A DNA stretch of 41,940 bases from Chloroflexota bacterium (GTDB lineage: Bacteria > Chloroflexota > Anaerolineae > Anaerolineales > Villigracilaceae), in assembly GCA_026390015.1 (NCBI GenBank), contig JAPLGS010000103.1, forward strand, positions 1 to 41,940, given 5' to 3'. The position numbers were made by a program, and so were the translations under genes. Positions 18,836 through 27,442 of this stretch are shown here, in pieces. Under the pieces are notes generated by a model. The model was not told the DNA's origin, made no database searches, and saw only the letters and a program-made list of their open reading frames with translations. How positions within the stretch are numbered: the first letter of the stretch is position 1; every line of letters starts with the position of its first letter.

Positions 18836-19882
18836 CTATTTACCCGCTTCCTCTACGAATCTCACGATTGAGTCCATTCCCTTTTCAATTGGCTCAACAT
18901 CAATATATTCATGTGTGGTATGCGCGCCGCCGCCCGTGGTGATTCCCATTACCACCAAGCCCTGTTCATGCAAACAGCTCACAGCCAATTTCACCAGCGG
19001 ATGTTCGGCGGAAATTTCGCCCGCAGGACGCTGCCCGATAATTTCAGCCAGCAGCGTGACTCCATCATGATCTGCGTGGCGAAATAACTCCTCCACTTGA
19101 CCGATCAATTTTGTCAGCGCGGCTGGATCTTCAGAACGCAGATCCAAATCACATTTTGCTTCGGAGGCCAGCACGTTGACGCCAGTCCCTCCGCCGAACG
19201 TACCGACGTTCATCGTCGTGCGCGGTTCCCGCGGCAATCGCAGCGAGGTCAACTGCGTGACCAACGCCGCCATTTCATGCACCGCCGACGGCTGACCGTA
19301 ATCAGACCATGAATGTCCACCCGCAGTTTTTGCCGTGACACGATAACGCCTGACCCCGATCGCGCGATGATAAACATGCCCAAGCGCGAGTCCTTCCAAA
19401 ATAAGGTAACCGATCACATTCTTATCGAATCGCTCGACGACAGCGCGCATTCCGCATAGGTCTCCGAGTCCTTCTTCGCCAACATTTGCCACGAACCAAA
19501 TATCATGCATCAAGTCAATTCTTTTCTCGCGCAATATCCATGGGATGCCAAACAAAGCCGCGACACCCAGCGAATTATCGCCAATACCCGGCGCGACGAT
19601 TTTCCGCGCCTCATTCTGGCGAGTAACCTGCAAGTTGATATTGTTTGGAAAGACAGTATCCAAATGAGCAGAGACGATCAGCGCTTTCGCCGTCTTCTGT
19701 CTGCCGGGTAAACGCGCATATACATTTCCAATCGCGTCGATGGAAACATCCTGAAGACCCTCGCTCACAAAAAGTCCGCGCACGAATTCAGCGCGCGCCC
19801 CCTCAGAAAATGTTGGCGCAGGGATTTGTTGGATCTGAATGGCAAGGTCGAGAAGGTTGGAAAGTTGCAGGTTTTTATTCAT
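18836..19882 (-). CDS. M20-family metallopeptidase
   Basis: A zinc-dependent exopeptidase or amidohydrolase of 348 residues, probably a cytoplasmic di- or tripeptidase. The zinc site is recognisable: His73 and Asp75 in SAHLDTVFP, bridging Asp102 in PGIGDNSLG, and Glu136-Glu137 in VGEEGLGD. A lid/dimerisation domain follows (~165-270), and the last ligand is expected in the C-terminal GGGAHTTHEYID. It resembles PepT-type enzymes more than ArgE/DapE. It is the third gene of a Tag-PfkB-M20 run, 16 nt after the kinase stop, and ends at the bidirectional terminator. Substrate is unknown. Confidence 0.87.
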   Translation of the reverse strand: MNKNLQLSNLLDLAIQIQQIPAPTFSEGARAEFVRGLFVSEGLQDVSIDAIGNVYARLPGRQKTAKALIVSAHLDTVFPNNINLQVTRQNEARKIVAPGIGDNSLGVAALFGIPWILREKRIDLMHDIWFVANVGEEGLGDLCGMRAVVERFDKNVIGYLILEGLALGHVYHRAIGVRRYRVTAKTAGGHSWSDYGQPSAVHEMAALVTQLTSLRLPREPRTTMNVGTFGGGTGVNVLASEAKCDLDLRSEDPAALTKLIGQVEELFRHADHDGVTLLAEIIGQRPAGEISAEHPLVKLAVSCLHEQGLVVMGITTGGGAHTTHEYIDVEPIEKGMDSIVRFVEEAGK

Positions 19883-19898
19883 AATTGATCTTTTGCTC

Positions 19899-20915
19899 TT
19901 ACACTTCCCGCGCCATATCTTTCAGCGAACGCAGACGCGCTTCGGCGAGACCGGGCAGTACAGCCAGCGGATAGAATGGTCCGCTTCCTTCAATTTTTAG
20001 CGAAGCTGAAACGCTGCCGTATAAGCCAGCCATTAATGGATCATTTGTTTTTTGGAAGCCAGCCAAAAATCCGCCGCAATATGCATCACCGATTCCGGTT
20101 GGGTCTGCGACTCTCGCTGAATAAGCGGGCACTTCATAACGATGATTGCCCGCGGCGTCATAGATCATTTGTCCATGTGCGCCGCGTTTTATGACAATGA
20201 TCTGCGGACCGTATTCACTGGTCTTGCGCGCCATCTCCCAGAGATCATTGGTCTCGCCCCAAAAGAGCGCGCGCATTTCCTCTTCTGAGGGTTGGAAGAT
20301 CGTAACGCCTTGCAAGACGAGTCTCAGGTCACGCCAAAAGCCAGGTGACATATAGCCGGGAGCAGGGTCCAGGCTGACGATTTGGTTTGATCCGCCTTTG
20401 AAGAGATTGACCATCTGACTCTGGCTGATAAAGTCAAAGGGACAGAGATGCACATAGCAGACATCCCAATATTCTTTTGGCACATCCAGCGCGGCTGGCG
20501 AAGTGATCTCAGGTTCACGCGGATCTTTGCGCGATGATTCAGGAGGTTGATAACCAAGCAATGCTTTTGGAAATGTAAGCTGGCGGCGCGCAAAATGTGA
20601 AACCAGATTAGATTGACTGCGTTCATTGGAATCGGTGTACGCAATAAAAAAACGCATATCCATATTTTGCGAATCACGCATCGTGCGAATGCCGCGCACA
20701 TCAAAACCGCGACCCTCCAAATCGCGCAGCCATTGATGTGGATAATCCTCGCCCACGCGCCCGACCAAGCCCGCATCATTATTCCAAACAGCCAGGCCGC
20801 CCGCAGCATAAAGCAAACTTCCGCCGGGCGAATCTAAAAGTGGATTTCCCGATGAGGGCAGAATATATTCACGTTTGAGTTTTCCGATGATGGCAAAAGT
20901 TGGTTGGGTTGTCAT
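19899..20915 (-). CDS. PfkB-family sugar/nucleoside kinase
   Basis: A ribokinase-like kinase of 338 residues that phosphorylates a small hydroxylated substrate with ATP. Signature 2 is DPTGIGDAYCGGFLAGF (271-287) with the catalytic base Asp277. The N-terminal signature GGSLLYAAGGLAVWN (31-45) is the substrate-side GG motif, and VGRVGEDYP follows. An insert of ~25 residues (about 115-140, PPESSRKDPREPE) is unusual and probably a surface loop. There are only 6 nt between the Tag stop and this ATG, so the two are cotranscribed. The specific substrate cannot be assigned. Confidence 0.85.
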   Translation of the reverse strand: MTTQPTFAIIGKLKREYILPSSGNPLLDSPGGSLLYAAGGLAVWNNDAGLVGRVGEDYPHQWLRDLEGRGFDVRGIRTMRDSQNMDMRFFIAYTDSNERSQSNLVSHFARRQLTFPKALLGYQPPESSRKDPREPEITSPAALDVPKEYWDVCYVHLCPFDFISQSQMVNLFKGGSNQIVSLDPAPGYMSPGFWRDLRLVLQGVTIFQPSEEEMRALFWGETNDLWEMARKTSEYGPQIIVIKRGAHGQMIYDAAGNHRYEVPAYSARVADPTGIGDAYCGGFLAGFQKTNDPLMAGLYGSVSASLKIEGSGPFYPLAVLPGLAEARLRSLKDMAREV

Positions 20916-20921
20916 GATGAA

Positions 20922-21467
20922 TTATTTTTGCATCCACGCTGGATGCAAACCTGCCACCGTCCGATACACAGGACATTGCTCTTCATGCGCCCCGGCCAAA
21001 TATCCAGTAGACATAAGGAACTCGTTGACGATTTCACCGCCGGTAAACACAAAAGTTTTTTTGAATAATTTTGTCCATTCATCTTTTGTGAGCGGATGAT
21101 TTGCATCGAGCCAGCCTTTGAATGAACCATATTCTTTTTTCAATTCAAGTATTTTCTGCGCGTTGACAATTGCCGCGTTAACTTTTAACCGATTCCGAAT
21201 AATGCCGGCATCTGCCAGCAAACGGGCGCGGTCTTTTTCTGCATATTTTGCGATCTTTTCAACTTTGAAATTATCATAGGCTTTGTGAAAGTTATCCGCT
21301 TTTTTGAGGATCGTGATCCACGAAAGCCCGGCTTGATTGATCTCTAGAACAAGGCGTTCAAAAAGTTCATCATCGCTATTTATCGGAAAGCCATACTGCG
21401 AATCGTGATAGTTTTTATTGAACGTATCTTCGGGGTGAGAGTTGCAATAATCGCAATAGGTTGGCAT
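20922..21467 (-). CDS. tag: DNA-3-methyladenine glycosylase I
   Basis: Removes 3-methyladenine from alkylated DNA as the first step of base-excision repair. The 181-residue length is normal. Recognisable parts are the N-terminal YCDYCNSH with a zinc-ligand Cys, YHDSQYGFP (second ligand His), LEINQAGLSWITILKK with the base-pocket Glu, DAGIIRNRLKVNA, FTGGEIVNEFLMSTGYLAGAHEEQCPV supplying the C-terminal His and Cys ligands, and the helix-hairpin-helix-like middle. GGAAG lies upstream of the ATG at 21467. It heads the PfkB-M20 run. The 225-nt region upstream (21468-21692) holds no gene; a small palindrome ATTTCCTC/GAGGAAAT is at 21499-21518. Confidence 0.92.
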   Translation of the reverse strand: MPTYCDYCNSHPEDTFNKNYHDSQYGFPINSDDELFERLVLEINQAGLSWITILKKADNFHKAYDNFKVEKIAKYAEKDRARLLADAGIIRNRLKVNAAIVNAQKILELKKEYGSFKGWLDANHPLTKDEWTKLFKKTFVFTGGEIVNEFLMSTGYLAGAHEEQCPVYRTVAGLHPAWMQK

Positions 21468-21692
21468 ACAATCTTCTTCCTTTCAAAAGTGATTTCATAT
21501 TTCCTCACCAGAGGAAATCACAACGTTTGGGATGCAATCGAAAAAAATCTAATGTAATTCGAGTTCGTATTTAAAGTAGTTACAAATCAAACATTTAACA
21601 AGGCTTTTGTCAAAATCGTTTAGACGTGAATGGATTAAATGAAAAAGTCCGAAGCCAGCCTGGAGATGATGCAATAAGTAAATACGCCAGCC

Positions 21693-22880
21693 CTAAAACA
21701 TGCTCCAGTTCATGATTTCATCAAACACCAACAGGTTCAATTTATACTTTACTCCAAAACCCAGAATACCATAATCGAAAATAACTGTATCCCAAAATGA
21801 TGCTAACATCACTACAAACATCCCCAAATAAATCCAACGATACATCCCGTATGATGCAAATAGCCATTGAGAGAGCTGGGGAATTACAAACAATAGAAAA
21901 GACATGCGATAATCCCAGTTATTCCCTAGCAAAAAAGTACCCACGTAAATGGCGGCCCCAAGCCTAAATGCTACCAAATTCCTTTCAGAATTATCTGGGA
22001 ACACAGTTTTTTGTCTAATGGCAACAAAAAAAATACAAACTAATAAGAAAAGAGCTAATGAATGCGGAATAAACATCATTATATTTTGAATTTGATCTTC
22101 AGGTACTATCTTTAGCATATAATAGCGGAAATATTTTCCAAGTACCTCAAAAATAACATACACCCCATACGAGACCTTTGTCCCACGCTGTGTTAATAGC
22201 CACGATGCTTTTACGCTTTGAATATTAAGTAAAACATAAAAAAGAAAAATCGCCGCAACCGTACCAAACAAAGCATAAAAATTTTTTTTATTCTCAGAAA
22301 AGAAAACGATAATCCCAAAAAAAGGGAACAGCTTAAAAAACGCAGCCATCAAAAGAATGACCGCCGCCGCAATGGGCCAGCGATTTACGGTCAAGATTAT
22401 TAATCCAGACAGGATAAAAAATATCAGATCAACATTGCCTCTTTCATAAAGCAACATACAAGCGGGAGAAAAAATAAAAAATAATAAAAGAAGGCTGTCC
22501 CGAACTCGAATTCTTTCCGGAAAAGCAAAAAGAACAAGAAAAAATAACACTAGCAATACAATGCAAATCCAAACTGTATCATCCTGCGAAATCTTCAAAG
22601 AGAAAAGCCCATACCAAATCTTGGGGTAATTAAAGAGACGTACAAGAGGATCGTTTGGGTTTGACACAGCTGGATCAACCCCAGATCGAAAAGTTTCGGA
22701 AGCCCCAGGGATTAAACGAAAGTCTATAAATGGTGGACTCATAGCTGGGATATGCCAGAGTTTCCATGTTTTGATATATCCATTTGAAATGAAGGACAAA
22801 ATAATCACCCCCCATATCAAAAATACGGCTCCAATTAATACTGCTTTACCTCTCTTAATATCAAAATCCTCTAGGCGCAT
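21693..22880 (-). CDS. GT87/DUF2029-like membrane glycosyltransferase
   Basis: A polytopic membrane protein of 395 residues with about ten hydrophobic helices. The periplasmic loop after helix 1 contains FIDFRLIPGASETFRSG and FNYPKIW, and helix 4-5 carries LLYERGNVDLIFFIL followed by KLFPFFG. The combination of an acidic loop with ERGNVD and KlfP motifs is typical of GT-C type GT87 (DUF2029) mannosyltransferase-like proteins that use polyprenyl-phospho-sugars. Its ATG overlaps the M24 peptidase stop by one base (TAATG), so translation is coupled. The gene is visibly richer in A+T than its neighbours, with many A- and T-runs, suggesting later acquisition. Sugar and acceptor are unknown. Confidence 0.7.
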   Translation of the reverse strand: MRLEDFDIKRGKAVLIGAVFLIWGVIILSFISNGYIKTWKLWHIPAMSPPFIDFRLIPGASETFRSGVDPAVSNPNDPLVRLFNYPKIWYGLFSLKISQDDTVWICIVLLVLFFLVLFAFPERIRVRDSLLLLFFIFSPACMLLYERGNVDLIFFILSGLIILTVNRWPIAAAVILLMAAFFKLFPFFGIIVFFSENKKNFYALFGTVAAIFLFYVLLNIQSVKASWLLTQRGTKVSYGVYVIFEVLGKYFRYYMLKIVPEDQIQNIMMFIPHSLALFLLVCIFFVAIRQKTVFPDNSERNLVAFRLGAAIYVGTFLLGNNWDYRMSFLLFVIPQLSQWLFASYGMYRWIYLGMFVVMLASFWDTVIFDYGILGFGVKYKLNLLVFDEIMNWSMF

Positions 22881-23986
22881 TATCCAACCACCCGTATTTC
22901 TCTTGGCATGTCAGATAAACAATCCGCGCCGGTTTCGGTGATAACAATATTATCTTCAATACGCACGCCATTGCGGCCAGTGAGATAAATACCGGGCTCC
23001 ACAGTGTATGCCATACCAGGTTCAAGCAATTGCAGATTGTCGCCGCGCATGTATGGGTCTTCGTGACCTTCCATGCCAATGCCGTGGCCTGTGCGATGCG
23101 TAAAATATTTTCCGTAACCAGATTGTTCAATCACATCACGCGTGGCTTTATCTACATCTGCGCACGGTACGCCAGGCTTGCCAGCCGCGCGCCCCGCCGC
23201 GTTGGCTTCCTGCACGATCTTGTGAATTTTTTGATATTCATCGTCCACTGCGCCCACAGCGAATGTGCGTGTAAGGTCAGAGATATAACCTTCATAAGCC
23301 GCGCCCCAATCCACAACCAAAAGATCGCCTGTCTGCAATTTTCTATACGTGGGTGAAGCATGCGGATTTGCGCCATTCGGTCCGCCAGAAACGATGGGCG
23401 CAAAAGGTATTTCAGGTTCTGAACCATTTTTCAACAATTGGATCACTAATTCAGACGACAACTCACGTTCGGTCATGCCGATCTTAATGAGTGGAATGGT
23501 TGCTTCGAGTGCGGCCTGAGCGATCTTGACTGCGCGGTGCATCTTATCCACTTCGGCTTTATCTTTTTTCAAACGCAATGCGGATAATACATCGCTCGCA
23601 TCGGGGAATTCTGATTCGGGAGCGCCGGCTTTTACATAACCGAATTCCAGCAAGCGCAGTTGACGCGGCTCGACGCCGATGCGCTTCGCATCCAAGCCCA
23701 ACGCCTGTGCCGCCTTTCGAAAGACATTTTCCCACTCTGAGGGATTCTCACCATACGCAAAGACTTGCACTTTGTATGGAAATAAATCCACTTTGGGCAA
23801 TTCAAGTTCGGGTAATACCAGCGCGGGGTCATGACCGGGCGCTACGAATAAAACAATAGGGCGTTCCATAAGATGAAACTGCACACCGCTAAGATACGTC
23901 AGCGTGGGACCGGGATTCAGAATAACCGCATCCAGTTTCGAAGTCCGCATTGAAGCGGTGAGATTGTTGAGTCGCGCAAGTGTCAT
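22880..23986 (-). CDS. M24-family Xaa-Pro aminopeptidase-like protein
   Basis: A cytoplasmic metallopeptidase of 368 residues with a creatinase-like N-terminal domain (~1-135) and the pita-bread catalytic domain. The dinuclear metal ligands are visible in order: Asp in VVDWGAAY, Asp in YISDLTRTF, His in HRTGHGIGMEGHE, Glu in TVEPGIYL and Glu in VRIEDNIV. Enzymes with this layout release an N-terminal residue ahead of proline or split X-Pro dipeptides. AGGAG precedes the ATG. It lies between an SDR gene (9 nt upstream) and the GT87-like gene (one-base overlap), on the minus strand. The choice between aminopeptidase P and prolidase is not possible from sequence alone. Confidence 0.9.
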   Translation of the reverse strand: MTLARLNNLTASMRTSKLDAVILNPGPTLTYLSGVQFHLMERPIVLFVAPGHDPALVLPELELPKVDLFPYKVQVFAYGENPSEWENVFRKAAQALGLDAKRIGVEPRQLRLLEFGYVKAGAPESEFPDASDVLSALRLKKDKAEVDKMHRAVKIAQAALEATIPLIKIGMTERELSSELVIQLLKNGSEPEIPFAPIVSGGPNGANPHASPTYRKLQTGDLLVVDWGAAYEGYISDLTRTFAVGAVDDEYQKIHKIVQEANAAGRAAGKPGVPCADVDKATRDVIEQSGYGKYFTHRTGHGIGMEGHEDPYMRGDNLQLLEPGMAYTVEPGIYLTGRNGVRIEDNIVITETGADCLSDMPREIRVVG

Positions 23987-23995
23987 GTGAGTCTC

Positions 23996-24805
23996 CTAAT
24001 CCAATTTATGATTTTTTTTTGAGAAGGCGTATGTGATCCAATCTACAACGACTGGAAAAAGCATATCAAAAGTTGTGACGATTCGAAACCACCATGGAAT
24101 GATCAGACTGCGGCGCGGACGTCTGGCGACATCCAGCACTCGGCGCGCAACATACTCGGAAGTCATGCGTGTGTTGAAAGATTTTCGTACCGAACCATAA
24201 GCGTTATTTTTACCAATATGCTGACCAAACTCTGTGGCGGCGGGTCCGGGATAAATTCCACTGACTTTGATTCCAAACGGTACAACCTCGCGGCGAAGCG
24301 CATCTGTGAAGGCGCGCGCTCCATGTTTGCTGGCGGAGTAACTTGTAAGGAGCGGTGGGGCGATCAGCCCGGCAACTGAAACCATATTGATGATGTGTCC
24401 CTGACTGCGTTTTAACATGTGAGGCAAAACTGCACGGGTGACTTGCATAAGCGCCGTCAAATTGACCTGCACAAGAGAGTCAATATCACGATCCAGTGAA
24501 TGGTTCTCGAACCAATCTACGCGGCCAATGCCCGCATTATTAAAGAGAATATCTATTTGACCATAATTTTCCAGCGTGGATTTCAGCATGCCTGCTACAT
24601 CGGCAAGGTTTGTAATATCCACTTGAATGGCGATGGCTTCACCGCCAGCTTCTTGGATTTTTGCGGCGAGGATTTTCAAACGGTCAATACGGCGCGCGGC
24701 AAGTACAACTTTACATCCTTCATTTGCAAAGAGCAGTGCGGCATCTTCACCAAAGCCTGAAGATGCGCCTGTTATGAGAATAACTTTATTTTTCAAATTT
24801 GGCAT
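23996..24805 (-). CDS. SDR-family oxidoreductase, classical type
   Basis: A 269-residue short-chain dehydrogenase/reductase using NAD(P). The coenzyme motif TGASSGFG (12-19), the NNAG motif (89-92), Ser143 in VSVAG and Tyr156-Lys160 in SYSASK make a complete catalytic set. Arg38-Arg39 after the second strand suggest NADP(H) preference (inference). The C-terminal region carries a hydrophobic helix (IVTTFDMLFPVVVDWITYAF) that could associate with membrane, as in DltE/YqjQ-like SDRs. It is the first gene of the SDR-M24-GT87 run. The substrate is unknown. Confidence 0.88.
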   Translation of the reverse strand: MPNLKNKVILITGASSGFGEDAALLFANEGCKVVLAARRIDRLKILAAKIQEAGGEAIAIQVDITNLADVAGMLKSTLENYGQIDILFNNAGIGRVDWFENHSLDRDIDSLVQVNLTALMQVTRAVLPHMLKRSQGHIINMVSVAGLIAPPLLTSYSASKHGARAFTDALRREVVPFGIKVSGIYPGPAATEFGQHIGKNNAYGSVRKSFNTRMTSEYVARRVLDVARRPRRSLIIPWWFRIVTTFDMLFPVVVDWITYAFSKKNHKLD

Positions 24806-24889
24806 AAATGATTTTCCAATTCCGTAGGTTATGCTTTTAGCGTGACGGACTGATCCTATTATGTGCTACGCGCCTCAATTGCAAATGAT

Positions 24890-24932
24890 AATAAAAAAAT
24901 CGGTACGGGTAATTTTATCACTCGCACCGATT
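24890..24932 (-). terminator. Terminator downstream of lon
   Basis: On the minus strand, AATCGGTGCGAGT and ACCCGTACCGATT form an imperfect 13-bp stem (24898-24910 with 24920-24932), followed directly by a run of seven T. It lies just past the lon stop codon at 24968. Confidence 0.75.
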
Positions 24933-24967
24933 GAAAATAAATATTGGGAAATAGAAAAAAACAAAAA

Positions 24968-27442
24968 CTATTCTTCCGTACTGTCATCCCGCGCATGCTT
25001 CTTCGGTCTCGGCGGTTCGACCGTCACCTTGTCAGAAAGCGCGATTGCCAGAACATCATCCATGTGTTTGATGGGGATGATCTTCAATTCAGATCTTGCA
25101 GTCTTGGGAAGTTCCACCAGATCTTTCATATTCTTTTCTGGCAGCAGCACGGTCTTTAATCCTGCGCGATGCGCGGCGAGAACTTTTTCGCGCACACCGC
25201 CGATCGGCAGGATCCTTCCGCGCAGAGTGATCTCGCCAGTCATGCCCACGTGACGCAGCACTGCCCGCCCCGTCAGCGCGGAGATGATGGCCGTCGCCAT
25301 GGTGATTCCAGCCGAAGGACCATCCTTTGGAATTCCGCCTTCAGGCATGTGGATGTGAATATCCAACCGCTCGAAGACATCCAGATCAATTTTCAACGTG
25401 GCGGCTCGTGACTTGATGTAAGTCAGCGCGGCTTGACCTGATTCCTGCATCACCTCGCCCATCTGACCCGTCATCTGCATGCTGCCTTTGCCTTCTAGGA
25501 TGGCAACTTCGACAGACATGATCTCGCCGCCAGTTTCCGTCCACGCAAGGCTGGTCGCGACTCCCACTTCGTCGGTGCGTTCCGCTTCGGATTGAAAGAC
25601 TTGCTGAGGGCCAAGCAGTTTCTCGATCATATCTGGCGCAATGGAGGTTGGATATTTTTTCCCTTCCGCTTTCAGACGCGCGACCTTGCGGCTAACCCGT
25701 CCGATCTCGCGTTCCAGATTGCGCACGCCCGCTTCATAAGTGTATTCGCGGATAATGCGCTGTAACGCGGCGGGCTCAAAGAGCATGCCGAGATTGTCGA
25801 TGCCATTCTCTTCGATCTGGCGCGGAATGAGATAGCGGTTCGCGATCTCCATTTTTTCTTCTTCGATGTAACCCGGAAACTCGATGACTTCCATGCGATC
25901 CAACAATGGCAGTGGAATATTTCCCAAAGAATTGGCGGTGGTTACGAACATGACCTTTGAAAGATCAAACGGGAGTTCGAGGTAGTGATCGCTAAAAGCG
26001 AAGTTCTGCTCAGGGTCAAGCACCTCAAGCATGGCCGAGGCGGGATCACCGCGAAAGTCAGAATACAGTTTGTCAATTTCATCCAGCATAAAAAGCGGAT
26101 TGGCCGTGCCAGCGCGCTTCATGGTTTGTATAATGCGCCCCGGCAGCGCGCCAATATATGTGCGGCGATGTCCACGGATTTCAGCTTCATCACGCACGCC
26201 GCCGAGCGAGACACGCACAAACTTGCGTCCCAACGCGTCCGCGATGGAACGACCCAAAGATGTTTTGCCAACTCCAGGCGGCCCAACAAAACATAAGATC
26301 GGCTGACGTTCCTTCTTGGGTTTGAGCGAACGTACAGCTATATATTCTAGGATCCTTTCCTTGGCTTTCTTCAACCCGTAATGATCGCGTTCCAAAATTT
26401 TCGCAGCATTCTTAACATCCAAATTATCGGGCGAGGAGTTGTTCCAGGGCAGGTCAACGATCCAGTCTATATACGTGCGGATCATTCCCACTTCAGGTGA
26501 CATGGGCGGCATTTGATTCAAACGCTCCAACTCTTTCAGCGCGACTTTCTTTGCTTCTTCTGGAAGATTGGCGGCATCCACTTTTTTCTTTAAGTCGGAA
26601 GCATCTCGTGAAAAAACATCGCCTTCGCCTAATTCGGTCTGGATCTGCTTCATCTGTTCGCGCAGATAAAACTCGCGCTGGCTTTTATCCACTTCATTCT
26701 GAACACGGGAATGGATCTCGTCTTCCAGTTCAAGCACATCCACTTCCTGCGCCAATAAACTATTCAACATTCCCAAACGCGCCTTGGGATCAAGGATCAT
26801 AAGCAAACGCAATTTTGCTTCGTAGGTTAGCGAAAGCGAGGTGGAGATCATATCGGAGAGCCAGCCCGGTTCCGAAATATTCAACGCGAACAAATGCGCT
26901 TCTTCGGGAATGGAACGATCCAGTTGCACACAGCGCTCGAACAGACTCAATGCGGAGCGCATCAACGCCTGTGTTTGCCTGTCACCTACTTGCGGCTCGT
27001 TGATCACGCGCGCGCGCACTTTTAGATATGGCTTCGTGCGAATAAATTCAACGATCTCCACACGTTTGCGTCCCTGCACCAAGGCGGAGCGTGAGCCGTC
27101 AGGCATGGTCAACAAACGCCCGACAGCCATCTCAACACCGATCGGCAGAAAATCATCGACGCTCGGTTCATCCAACTCGGAATCTTTTTGCGTAAGTCCG
27201 ATCACAGTTTGTTCTTTGCGCTGCGCTTCCTGCACAGCAAGCAATGAAGCCTCGCGTCCAACAAAGATCGGCGAAACCATGCGCGGAAAAATGACCATAT
27301 CGCGCAGTGGCAGAACCACGGCCTCGATCAAACCGTCAGCGTTCGGCTCCATATTTGGAACACGATACAATTCCTCGGTGCGCTGTGACAGCGTCAGATC
27401 AAAATTATCTTCTTCTTCATTCCAATTAGATTGATGATTCAT
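24968..27442 (-). CDS. lon: ATP-dependent Lon protease
   Basis: An 824-residue cytoplasmic protease that unfolds and degrades damaged or regulatory proteins. The N-terminal LON domain (~38-235) begins VVLPLRDMVIFP, a coiled linker follows, then AAA+ with Walker A GPPGVGKT (387-394) and Walker B LFMLDEIDK, and the C-terminal protease domain with the Ser710-Lys753 dyad (GPSAGIT; VREKVLAAHRAG). The 43-residue spacing between Ser and Lys equals that of E. coli Lon. Length and domain order are canonical for soluble LonA. Its ATG overlaps the folC stop by 4 nt (ATGA), and it ends at a good terminator. The C-terminal tail is short and charged. Confidence 0.96.
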   Translation of the reverse strand: MNHQSNWNEEEDNFDLTLSQRTEELYRVPNMEPNADGLIEAVVLPLRDMVIFPRMVSPIFVGREASLLAVQEAQRKEQTVIGLTQKDSELDEPSVDDFLPIGVEMAVGRLLTMPDGSRSALVQGRKRVEIVEFIRTKPYLKVRARVINEPQVGDRQTQALMRSALSLFERCVQLDRSIPEEAHLFALNISEPGWLSDMISTSLSLTYEAKLRLLMILDPKARLGMLNSLLAQEVDVLELEDEIHSRVQNEVDKSQREFYLREQMKQIQTELGEGDVFSRDASDLKKKVDAANLPEEAKKVALKELERLNQMPPMSPEVGMIRTYIDWIVDLPWNNSSPDNLDVKNAAKILERDHYGLKKAKERILEYIAVRSLKPKKERQPILCFVGPPGVGKTSLGRSIADALGRKFVRVSLGGVRDEAEIRGHRRTYIGALPGRIIQTMKRAGTANPLFMLDEIDKLYSDFRGDPASAMLEVLDPEQNFAFSDHYLELPFDLSKVMFVTTANSLGNIPLPLLDRMEVIEFPGYIEEEKMEIANRYLIPRQIEENGIDNLGMLFEPAALQRIIREYTYEAGVRNLEREIGRVSRKVARLKAEGKKYPTSIAPDMIEKLLGPQQVFQSEAERTDEVGVATSLAWTETGGEIMSVEVAILEGKGSMQMTGQMGEVMQESGQAALTYIKSRAATLKIDLDVFERLDIHIHMPEGGIPKDGPSAGITMATAIISALTGRAVLRHVGMTGEITLRGRILPIGGVREKVLAAHRAGLKTVLLPEKNMKDLVELPKTARSELKIIPIKHMDDVLAIALSDKVTVEPPRPKKHARDDSTEE

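Noticed and set aside
21499-21518. ATTTCCTC/GAGGAAAT palindrome as terminator of the GT87-like gene
   Set aside because: No T-tract follows on the minus strand and it lies about 175 nt after the stop codon; it might be an operator for tag, but nothing supports that.
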